26,707 nucleotides of DNA, taken from the IMG/VR virus record IMGVR_UViG_3300047319_000254, positions 1 to 26,707 of that record, one strand, 5' to 3'. Within the stretch, counting starts at the first letter, position 1. The number at the start of each line of letters is the position of its first letter. Under the pieces are notes generated by a model, which made no database searches, was not told where the DNA came from, and saw only the letters and a program-made list of their open reading frames with translations. The DNA comes from a virus. A program made the position numbers and the translations under genes. Of the stretch, positions 20,956 through 26,707 are shown in pieces.

Positions 20956-21203
20956 CAGCGTTCCTCGACCGGCGAGTAAGCGCGCGTCTTTTCGGACTGG
21001 AACGCGCCTTCGCAATGGTTGGGCGTGAAAAAGAAAAGGCCGTCAACGACGGCCCTTAGCACTTTCCACGGTTGTCTCTGTCGCAATCGCCAGCAGCGCG
21101 CCGAGAATGTCTCATCGGCCCAGGCATCGCGCGAGAACGGCGTGCTGCACACGTTCATCAACTGGTCGAGCGCGATCAGCAGCTGGAAGATCCATTGCTT
21201 CAT
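20955..21203 (-). CDS. Small conserved phage protein of the tail module
   Basis: The 82-residue protein begins M-K-Q-W-I-F-Q-L-L-I-A-L-D-Q-L-M-N-V, an N-terminal helix, and shows D-E-T-F-S-A-R-C-W-R (similar to D-E-T-L-S-S-R-A-Y-R in related phage proteins) and H-C-E-G-A-F. This type is common in phage tail regions and is sometimes given unrelated enzyme names in databases. A GC-rich hairpin inside it (21038-21054) is followed by T-rich sequence in the reading direction. The start ATG lies seven bases after the preceding stop; its stop overlaps the nozzle-like start. Confidence 0.75.
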   Translation of the reverse strand: MKQWIFQLLIALDQLMNVCSTPFSRDAWADETFSARCWRLRQRQPWKVLRAVVDGLFFFTPNHCEGAFQSEKTRAYSPVEER

Positions 21204-21210
21204 CTGGGCC

Positions 21211-21603
21211 TCAGGCGGTGATGGTCGACGCGGCGATGAACAGGCTGTCGATCTGGGCATCGGTGAGGCCAAGCGCTGCCCCGAGCGTTGCGACAGTCGC
21301 GCTGGTGCGGTCGAAGGTCTGCGCGTTGTCCCAGAAAATTGGCACGAGCGGATTCGTCGAGGCGTTTGCAGCGTCTTGCGCTTGCGTGAGCAGTCCCGCA
21401 TTCGAGAGCGCGGCGAGAGCTTGGGCGCGGCTGACAGACGCCGGAACTACGGGCGGTAGCGGCGGCGGCTTCGTGAATACCGAGCCGTCCCACAGATCGC
21501 CAATGTCAGCGCCGGTCGCGTCAACAAGGCCCGGAAAAACGCCGAGATTATCGGCTTCGATGATGTTGGCGACCACGCCGTTTTCAATGATTGCTGCGCG
21601 CAT
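21211..21603 (-). CDS. Tail fibre assembly/chaperone-like protein
   Basis: The 130-residue protein starts M-R-A-A-I-I-E-N-G-V-V-A-N-I-I-E-A-D, a pattern shared by many small proteins that follow tail fibre genes, with G-D-L-W-D-G-S-V-F-T-K-P near residues 35-46 and a Pro-rich linker (P-P-P-L-P-P-V-V-P). The C-terminal half is helical and Ala-rich. AAGGAGA precedes the ATG by six bases, a strong site. It is nine bases downstream of the Gly-rich fibre gene, so it likely helps fold or attach that fibre. Confidence 0.72.
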   Translation of the reverse strand: MRAAIIENGVVANIIEADNLGVFPGLVDATGADIGDLWDGSVFTKPPPLPPVVPASVSRAQALAALSNAGLLTQAQDAANASTNPLVPIFWDNAQTFDRTSATVATLGAALGLTDAQIDSLFIAASTITA

Positions 21604-21612
21604 GTCGTCTCC

Positions 21613-22533
21613 TTACCACCAGTAGACGCGGACTTCGCCGCGGCCACCAGAGCCACCGGTTCCTCCGACAGTTGTTCCTTGCCCTGCGCCGCCCCCGCCA
21701 CATCCGGGAATGCCGCCCGCTCCGCCGTTTCCGCCTGCGGTAGTGTTGCCATACCCTCCACCCCCGCCGCCTTGGGCTCCCACGCCCAAAGCGTTCGCGT
21801 TTGCACCATTTGCCCCCGGATTACCGGCCGCTGCGGCTGTTCCGCCTGAAGCGCCTCCGCCAGATGTATAGGCGCCATTTACACCACCGGCCATTCCTGC
21901 GGGCGTCGATGCGTAGCCGCCGCAGCCACCAGCTGCGCCGCCGAATAACGATGACCCCCCAGGGAAGGCGGTACCAGTATTGGCTCCTCCTGCGCCGCCC
22001 CATTCGGCATTACCTTGGGCGCCGTTTTGATTAAATCCAGCGCCGGCACCGCCCAATACATTGGTATTCGCCGCATTGGTTGACCCTCCTGCAGCCACAT
22101 AACACGGCCCACCACCTGCTCCGCCTGATCCGGCAGATGCAATTCCGCCTCCGCCTCCTCCGACGCCATTCCCGTTCGGGCCGCCCGCTCCGCCATAGAC
22201 GGTGATGAAGCCTCCGAAAGAAGTGTTACCGCCGCTGGTGCCTGGGTTTCCGCCGGGCAGACCACCGGTGCCCCCCGCGCCAACGACTACCGGTATGGGA
22301 GAGCCAACCAAAGAGGCATGAATGATTTTTTGCCATCGAGCCCCGCCCCCACCCCCTCCGGCACCTGCGGTTGACGTCGATGTGCCGCCACCGCCGCCAC
22401 CGCCCGCAATTAAGTCAACGAAATAAACCGACGCTCCCGGCTGCGGATTAAACGGCCCGCTCGACGTGAAAATCTGCGACTTCGCATTGGGCGGGACGAT
22501 GCCATCAGGAAACCCAAACAGGCCCGGATTCAT
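21613..22533 (-). CDS. Glycine-rich tail fibre tip or adhesin
   Basis: The 306-residue protein starts [11 protein letters not shown]; its ATG overlaps the stop of the upstream gene (ATGA). After an N-terminal anchor with beta strands (I-F-T-S-S-G-P-F-N-P-Q-P-G-A-S-V-Y-F-V-D-L-I-A), residues 46-300 are dominated by Gly runs (up to seven in a row) spaced by loops and end in R-G-E-V-R-V-Y-W-W. Such Gly-run sequences in phage adhesins form polyglycine-II helical sandwiches whose loops bind receptors, as in S16-like gp38; the parallel is mine. The variable loops between the Gly runs are the likely specificity determinants. Confidence 0.78.
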   Translation of the reverse strand: MNPGLFGFPDGIVPPNAKSQIFTSSGPFNPQPGASVYFVDLIAGGGGGGGTSTSTAGAGGGGGGARWQKIIHASLVGSPIPVVVGAGGTGGLPGGNPGTSGGNTSFGGFITVYGGAGGPNGNGVGGGGGGIASAGSGGAGGGPCYVAAGGSTNAANTNVLGGAGAGFNQNGAQGNAEWGGAGGANTGTAFPGGSSLFGGAAGGCGGYASTPAGMAGGVNGAYTSGGGASGGTAAAAGNPGANGANANALGVGAQGGGGGGYGNTTAGGNGGAGGIPGCGGGGAGQGTTVGGTGGSGGRGEVRVYWW

Positions 22534-23393
22534 CAGAAGTCCCCGCCGAAAGCCGTGACATTGATGCCGCTCGACGTCTGTGTGTCGTTGACCGAGGCGC
22601 GCAAAGACCAGCCGGCCGGGAGAATGAGCGGCATGCGCTGCGGTTGAAGCGACAAGGACAGGTCTGCGGAGAAGACCTGCACGGTGTTCGAGGTCGTGAG
22701 CGCTTCGCTGGCAACGGTCTGGGACGCCGACACTGTATAGGTGCCAGTTCCTCCAGTGCCGGTTCCGAGGGCTGTGATGGTCGTACCGGCCGTCACACCG
22801 GTGCCATTCACCGTCTGGCCCACCTGGATCGACCCCGAGGTCATGGCAGAGACGGTGAGTGTTGATCCACTGATCGATCCGGTAAAGCTCGCGCTGCCCA
22901 GCGGCGTGACCGTCGACACTGCAATCTCCTGCCACAGAGCGTAGGTCGGAGTGGCGGGCGTGCTGGCGAAACTACCGGCCGTGGTGGCATTCGCGGTAGG
23001 CGTCGATCCCATCGTGTAGGTGAACGTGGTGGCGCCGGTCACCGTAATGGCCGTGTTCGTGACGTTGTAGGCGCTTGGTGCGGCGCCTTGGACCGTCACA
23101 AGATTGCCGGTGGACAGGCCGTGCGCGACAGCCGTCGTTACGGTTGCGGTCGTGCCAGAAAACGTGATGCTGCTGATTGCCGGCCCCACTGCTCCCGGGA
23201 CCAGAAAAAGGCGAAGCATGGACGCGAGCGTGGCACCAATCCCTGCCATGTTGATGCGGTCGATCCGCGAGCCATTCACGCCGGCAGTAAAGACGGGAAC
23301 CACGTTTGTCGGCGCAGTGCGCGACGTATCGCCAGTCGTAACAGTGCCGGTCCCGACCTTGGGGGCTGTCGCATATTGTGCTTGGGTGGTCAT
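22533..23393 (-). CDS. Virion structural protein with inserted beta domains
   Basis: The 286-residue protein has a core (residues 1-70 and about 240-286, ending [14 protein letters not shown]) split by two inserts. Insert one (about residues 72-150) resembles an FCCH-type beta domain: [19 protein letters not shown], then T-G-N-L-V-T-V-Q-G. Insert two (about 168-235) has [12 protein letters not shown] and [16 protein letters not shown]. Both are Ser/Thr/Gly-rich surface-type domains. Removing them would leave a compact head-decoration or neck-like protein. Role unassigned. Confidence 0.7.
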   Translation of the reverse strand: MTTQAQYATAPKVGTGTVTTGDTSRTAPTNVVPVFTAGVNGSRIDRINMAGIGATLASMLRLFLVPGAVGPAISSITFSGTTATVTTAVAHGLSTGNLVTVQGAAPSAYNVTNTAITVTGATTFTYTMGSTPTANATTAGSFASTPATPTYALWQEIAVSTVTPLGSASFTGSISGSTLTVSAMTSGSIQVGQTVNGTGVTAGTTITALGTGTGGTGTYTVSASQTVASEALTTSNTVQVFSADLSLSLQPQRMPLILPAGWSLRASVNDTQTSSGINVTAFGGDF

Positions 23394-23858
23394 TTAGACG
23401 ACTCCTTGAGCCATGAGAAGGAAATCCGGATTCGCGGGAGGTGCCCATGCGACGTTTCCCGCGTTATTAGTCAGGACCTGGCCATTAAGACCCGATGTGT
23501 TCACAGCCCACGATGCTGCAGATCCATTGGTCACCAGCGCGCCTCCTGCGTTGCCGCCCTGCGCAGGCAACGCAGCCTGGAACGCTTTCTGGTTCACATA
23601 GGCGGTCGACGCGGCGTTCGTCGAGTTGTCGCTGACTGGCTGCGTGACCACGCGAAACGTCGCGCCGGTGGTTGATGCGCCCTGCACGGCGTTGACGTCT
23701 GCCTGCGTGACGGTCACGGCGCCGGTGATGCCCGCGAAGGTGTTCTTCAGCGTCGCCTTGATGAGCTGCAAATGCTGCGCGCCGTATGCTTCATTGTCGG
23801 TCGGATCTGGATTCGTCGGAACCAGATCGCTGATATAGGTGCCTGTTTCGAGTGGCAT
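23394..23858 (-). CDS. Tail fibre N-terminal-type protein
   Basis: The 154-residue protein starts M-P-L-E-T-G-T-Y-I-S-D-L-V-P-T-N-P, followed by Q-H-L-Q-L-I-K-A-T-L-K-N-T-F-A-G-I-T-G-A-V. This block is widespread at the N-terminus of phage fibres and spikes that dock on the tail. The remainder is short (Ala/Thr/Asn-rich, V-N-Q-K-A-F-Q-A-A-L and V-L-T-N-N-A-G-N-V-A-W), so it may be a stubby fibre base to which a separate tip (the Gly-rich gene) attaches. AGGAGG lies upstream of the start. Its stop abuts the next start. Confidence 0.8.
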   Translation of the reverse strand: MPLETGTYISDLVPTNPDPTDNEAYGAQHLQLIKATLKNTFAGITGAVTVTQADVNAVQGASTTGATFRVVTQPVSDNSTNAASTAYVNQKAFQAALPAQGGNAGGALVTNGSAASWAVNTSGLNGQVLTNNAGNVAWAPPANPDFLLMAQGVV

Positions 23859-23861
23859 GTC

Positions 23862-24470
23862 TTAACCCCTCCTGTCGGTGCGCATGACTAGCGTCGTGCC
23901 CGAGCACCAGTCAATCTTGTTGATCTGGTCGACGGCTTCACGGTAGAGCGTCTGGAACGTCCCTAGCCTGTCGTCGCTTGCCAGCCACGGCTGAGCCGAG
24001 ACCAGCGCGCCCCAGAGGTAAGCGTTCGGATAGCTCGTGATAAGCCAGTTCGTCGGATTGCTCGCCGACAGCGGCGGAATGCGCTGCCGGTATGTCGTCT
24101 CGATCGCATAGGCAGCGTCAGGCGTCGGCGTGAACTGGATGTTTGCGCCAATGACCGTGAAAAGCCGCGGCATCCCGGTTACCTGCGAGCCGTATTCGAT
24201 GTCGAACTGATCGGGCGAGACATATTCGAGCGGCGCATAGCCGGGAATCGCCATCCGGCGCAGTTCGATCATGTCGGTAGGCAGCGGCACATACGACGCG
24301 TTGGGCACCGTATTGATCGTCGTGATGCTGTCCATCATTCGCGCTTCGAGATCGCCGTTCATCTTCATCTCGGCGAGCATGATGAAGTCCGGAATCTGCG
24401 CGGTGAGGTCCGAGCGGTGCAGCCAGCTCGCGAGCGACGCCTGAAGGCTCGGGTAGTCGACGATGCTCAT
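23862..24470 (-). CDS. Probable head-tail adaptor protein (SU10-type)
   Basis: The 202-residue protein begins M-S-I-V-D-Y-P-S-L-Q-A-S-L-A-S-W-L-H-R-S-D; the ATG overlaps the previous stop (ATGA). The N-terminal helical pattern and M-L-A-E-M-K-M-N-G-D-L resemble adaptor proteins that sit under the portal. Downstream strands include Y-V-P-L-P-T-D-M-I-E-L-R-R. Placement two genes after the capsid gene is where many SU10-like phages carry the adaptor. Confidence rests on pattern and position. Confidence 0.7.
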   Translation of the reverse strand: MSIVDYPSLQASLASWLHRSDLTAQIPDFIMLAEMKMNGDLEARMMDSITTINTVPNASYVPLPTDMIELRRMAIPGYAPLEYVSPDQFDIEYGSQVTGMPRLFTVIGANIQFTPTPDAAYAIETTYRQRIPPLSASNPTNWLITSYPNAYLWGALVSAQPWLASDDRLGTFQTLYREAVDQINKIDWCSGTTLVMRTDRRG

Positions 24471-24754
24471 ACCTTGCCACCCCACACGCGGAACGCTGCC
24501 AGCGCGGGATCAGCCAGCATCGCGCGCAAATGCTCTTCGGCCTGCATGAACTCGTCGAAGCCGATGCCCTTCTCGTTGCAGTAGCGCTCGACGATCACCA
24601 TTGGAAACCGCGCGGCGTGGCGCATTTCACTTGAGCCGTGAATGCCCTCGTTGTGCAGCGCCTTGGCGTGCTCGACGATGGGCGTGCAGTCCTGAATGCG
24701 CTCAATGGCCGTCGTGTCCGTCTCGGGCACGTAGTGCAGGCGCGTGCTCAGCAT
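24467..24754 (-). CDS. Small hypothetical structural-region protein
   Basis: The 95-residue protein is helical (I-V-E-H-A-K-A-L-H-N-E-G and F-D-E-F-M-Q-A-E-E-H-L-R-A-M-L-A-D) and acidic overall. Its start follows the upstream stop by one base, and its stop overlaps the adaptor start, so all three genes are co-translated. No domain is recognised. Its place between decoration-like and adaptor genes suggests a head-completion or chaperone function. Confidence 0.72.
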   Translation of the reverse strand: MLSTRLHYVPETDTTAIERIQDCTPIVEHAKALHNEGIHGSSEMRHAARFPMVIVERYCNEKGIGFDEFMQAEEHLRAMLADPALAAFRVWGGKV

Positions 24755-24755
24755 G

Positions 24756-25046
24756 TCAGCTTTCCTCGCAGGCGCTGATCTGCACCGTGCCGGCCGCCGA
24801 TACCTGGATCGCTGCGATTGTGGTTGCGCCGGCCACGGCCAGCTTGATCGAGTCGCCCGGCTGCACCATCACGTCGCCCGCGACTGCAGCGATACCGGCC
24901 GGGCCCACCTTCACGTAGGCCGCTGCGGTCGAGGCAATGCGAACCCATTTCGCGGGCGTGCCGTTGACGGTCACCGGGAGCGTTGTATTGACCGATGCAG
25001 CACCCGTCGTGAGTGTCTTGCCGGTCGCGAAGATCTGCGTATGCAT
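24756..25046 (-). CDS. Small beta-rich capsid accessory (decoration-like) protein
   Basis: The 96-residue protein starts M-H-T-Q-I-F; a TTG four codons earlier is an alternative start. It is Ala/Val/Thr/Gly-rich with short alternating strands (V-N-T-T-L-P-V-T-V-N-G-T-P-A-K-W-V-R-I-A and A-G-D-V-M-V-Q-P-G-D-S-I-K-L-A-V). The composition resembles capsid-stabilising or decoration proteins. It sits immediately after the major capsid gene but behind a terminator, so it is made at a lower dose. Function inferred. Confidence 0.65.
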   Translation of the reverse strand: MHTQIFATGKTLTTGAASVNTTLPVTVNGTPAKWVRIASTAAAYVKVGPAGIAAVAGDVMVQPGDSIKLAVAGATTIAAIQVSAAGTVQISACEES

Positions 25047-25058
25047 TCGATGCCCCAA

Positions 25059-25088
25059 TAAAAAAGGGGTGCCCCGAAGGACACCCCA
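25059..25088 (-). terminator. Intrinsic terminator directly after the capsid gene
   Basis: On the minus strand a GGGGTG stem (with internal mismatch), a TTCG-type loop, and a GCACCCC partner are followed by six T residues. It lies 25 bases beyond the capsid stop and just before the next gene's start. It probably thins transcription of downstream virion genes relative to capsid. Confidence 0.8.
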
Positions 25089-25112
25089 AGTACCGCGTGG
25101 AGACTCTGTTGG

Positions 25113-26051
25113 TTACAGAACGTCGCGGATTGCGCCGCCGCTTTTCTCTTGGCCGGCCTCAAGCGTGTACTCGGTGATCAGCATCCGCTTTTCGGAGTCG
25201 CCGGTCTTCGACAGCGGTACGGTTTTCATCGGGCGAAGGAAGGACGTCTTCCACCGGGCCATCTCCAGCACGAACACGGTGCGCGCGCGCTGGAAGCGAT
25301 TCGGGAGCGCCTTGAGCGTGCCGAAGTCCGACACGTAGACGTCGATCGCGGCCGTCAGCTGCTTGTCCTCGCCCTTGTCAAAGCGGGTCGACGAGCCGGT
25401 GAAGGTCGAGAATGTCTGCTTCTGCGTGCCGCCCAGCATGATCGTGCCGGGATTGCCACCCTGCGCCCACGAGAGCTGGATGATGTTCTTCAGCATCGCC
25501 TCGGTGAACGCGCGCGCGGTGCCATCGGTGGCGGCCGTGTTCGTGCCGTAGTTCGGAGCCGCACCGCCCGCCCCCAGGTCGTTGTTCGTCGCCACCCAGC
25601 CTTCGAGGCCGCGCAACTGGCGAGCCACGCTGGACGACCCGGTCACGGTCGTGGCGTTCTGCGTGAGCGCCGTTTCCATGTCCCGCTTGAGCTCCAGACC
25701 CTTGAGGCTGATCTGGTAGGCGAGCTCGTCCTTGCGGCCTGCCGGGTCCATGCCGTCGCTCTGCGTGCCCGATACGATCACGGTTTTGCGCGAGATCTGC
25801 GTGCGGTTGTTGATGCGCACAGACGGCGTTGCGGGATCTGCCGTTGCATCGTCACCTTCGACCTGTGCGTTGTTGGCTGCGGCCGCGAGATCCTGCGTTT
25901 GCCATTCGTGCAAGGTCGACTTCGCCTTGTTCTTGCCGATACCGTTCATGAACGGCGTGTCGGTCGGCGCAATGCGATAGATGACGTCGGTCAGATCTTC
26001 GCGGTTGCCAACGGCCTGGTACGTCTGGAGGGTATTAGTCGGGGCTGTCAT
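25113..26051 (-). CDS. Major capsid protein, SU10/DUF5309-like
   Basis: The 312-residue protein starts M-T-A-P-T-N-T-L-Q-T-Y-Q-A-V-G-N-R-E-D-L and shows the family pattern D-V-I-Y-R-I-A-P-T-D-T-P-F, then H-E-W-Q-T-Q-D-L, N-R-T-Q-I-S-R-K-T-V-I-V-S-G-T-Q, and D-E-L-A-Y-Q-I-S-L-K-G-L-E-L-K-R-D-M-E. This matches the SU10-type major capsid group, an HK97-fold subset without a large propeptide. It follows a scaffold-like gene by six bases and ends before a terminator. It would form the icosahedral or elongated shell; shape cannot be told from sequence. Confidence 0.87.
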   Translation of the reverse strand: MTAPTNTLQTYQAVGNREDLTDVIYRIAPTDTPFMNGIGKNKAKSTLHEWQTQDLAAAANNAQVEGDDATADPATPSVRINNRTQISRKTVIVSGTQSDGMDPAGRKDELAYQISLKGLELKRDMETALTQNATTVTGSSSVARQLRGLEGWVATNNDLGAGGAAPNYGTNTAATDGTARAFTEAMLKNIIQLSWAQGGNPGTIMLGGTQKQTFSTFTGSSTRFDKGEDKQLTAAIDVYVSDFGTLKALPNRFQRARTVFVLEMARWKTSFLRPMKTVPLSKTGDSEKRMLITEYTLEAGQEKSGGAIRDVL

Positions 26052-26057
26052 TTGCGT

Positions 26058-26707
26058 TTAATCCAAGAAATTGAGGATGGCTGCGGCGCCGGATTCCACG
26101 GTTCCGTTCTGGGCGTGGTTTCGCATGGCCTGCGTGCGGCCGTCGCCCGGTCGGACGCCATTACCTGGCTTCTCGACACGCGGCGGCAGCTTCTCCACAC
26201 GCTGGTTCACTTGCGCCTGCTGGGTTTTCATCTGGTCGTACAGCATCGCCTTGTGAGAAAGCACCACCAGACGGTGGTCATAGAGCCGGCTCATTTCGTC
26301 GGCAGTGAAGCCTGATTTCTCCAGGTATCCACTGACCGCGTCTGCGCCTGCCTTCTCTTTGGCCGGGTCCTTCCATTCAGGAATCGCATCGAGCAACTTC
26401 GATCGCTCATCGACAGCACGCACCTTCAGTTGCTGCGCCTGCTCCAATTGCTCGCGTCGCGTGAGTTCGGCTTGCGCCGCCTGCGCTTGCTGCAATTCGG
26501 CTACACGCGCCTGATAGGCGTAGTTCTGCCGCATGTACTCCTGGGGGTCACTGTTGATCAGCTGCGGGTCGGGTGCGCCAACCTGCAACAGGTGCTGCAA
26601 CTGCGGGATAAAAACGTCGAGCGCCTGCTTGAGTTGCTGGCGCTCCTGTCGCGCGGCGGCCAGTTCCGGCTCTGCCTGCTTGCGCAGATTCGCGGCTTCT
26701 TCGAACT
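26058..26707 (-). CDS. Scaffold-like protein, partial at the right edge
   Basis: The frame is open from the stop at 26058 to the window end, giving at least 216 residues; the true start lies outside. Sequence is rich in Gln, Glu, Ala, Leu, and Lys with long helix and coiled-coil character (R-Q-E-R-Q-Q-L-K-Q-A-L and L-Q-Q-A-Q-A-A-Q-A-E-L-T-R-R-E-Q-L-E-Q-A) and an acidic tail (I-L-N-F-L-D). Placement just before the capsid gene and the coiled-coil composition fit a capsid scaffolding protein that is lost during maturation. Confidence 0.72.
   Translation of the reverse strand, partial: FEEAANLRKQAEPELAAARQERQQLKQALDVFIPQLQHLLQVGAPDPQLINSDPQEYMRQNYAYQARVAELQQAQAAQAELTRREQLEQAQQLKVRAVDERSKLLDAIPEWKDPAKEKAGADAVSGYLEKSGFTADEMSRLYDHRLVVLSHKAMLYDQMKTQQAQVNQRVEKLPPRVEKPGNGVRPGDGRTQAMRNHAQNGTVESGAAAILNFLD

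Noticed and set aside
21031-21055. Terminator-like hairpin (GGCCGTC/GACGGCC then T-rich) on the minus strand
   Set aside because: It lies in the coding sequence of the small tail-module protein (encoding V-V-D-G-L-F-F-F), so it is probably fortuitous, though partial attenuation cannot be excluded.
21613-22533. Repetitive GC-rich tract considered as a CRISPR or tandem DNA repeat
   Set aside because: The repetition comes from glycine codons in a fibre protein; no regular repeat-spacer unit is present.

Overview
The window reads as a temperate bacteriophage genome from a GC-rich betaproteobacterial host, most likely the Burkholderia/Paraburkholderia group. That host call is an inference from codon and base composition and from the protein families present. 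The head and tail genes suggest a short-tailed (podovirus-like) virion: an SU10-type (DUF5309-like) major capsid protein, a likely head-tail adaptor, and three large low-complexity proteins resembling ejection proteins. Terminase, portal, and most replication genes are not in the window. The first codons of a replication protein run off the left edge and a scaffold-like gene runs off the right edge.

Layout, left to right. (1) 1-1174, minus strand: a leftward early operon with a Cro-like repressor, a small RHH-like protein, a CII-type regulator (Phage_CP76-like), and the start of a replication protein. (2) 1292-2911, plus strand: a CI-like XRE/S24 repressor followed, in the position lambda uses for rexAB, by two exported-protein genes (a surface-adhesin-E-like protein and a lipoprotein), closed by a strong terminator. 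(3) 2985-9886, plus strand: a PL-like promoter drives a long, tightly overlapping early operon of small proteins, RecT, a lambda-type exonuclease, a probable recombination accessory protein, an adenine methyltransferase, two mosaic proteins, and a PrtN-like regulator. (4) 9888-11229: a convergent tyrosine integrase and an intact attP. The attP core contains the 5' end of host dusA and is flanked by paired integrase arm-type sites. (5) 11229-12884, minus strand: lysis genes (3TM holin-like protein, GH108 endolysin, small one-TM holin candidate). (6) 13057-26707, minus strand: the virion operon, running from scaffold and capsid through adaptor, fibre, and nozzle-like proteins and an oxygenase/cupin pair to three ejection-type proteins.

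The control logic resembles lambda. CI sits between two diverging early promoters (PR-like leftward, PL-like rightward). Those two promoters and the CI promoter all carry the same hexamer, TATTCA, ending exactly 6 bp upstream of the -10 box. This suggests one repressor recognises all three at the same face and phase. CI appears to be made from a leaderless message.

Because attP is whole, has arms on both sides, and is bordered by phage genes on both sides, the sequence is best explained as an unintegrated (virion or circular) phage genome rather than a prophage junction. The least expected pieces are the dusA-targeting attP, the shared promoter/operator code, the two exported cargo genes bounded by a short repeat, and the translationally coupled 2-oxoglutarate oxygenase and cupin genes inside the virion operon.
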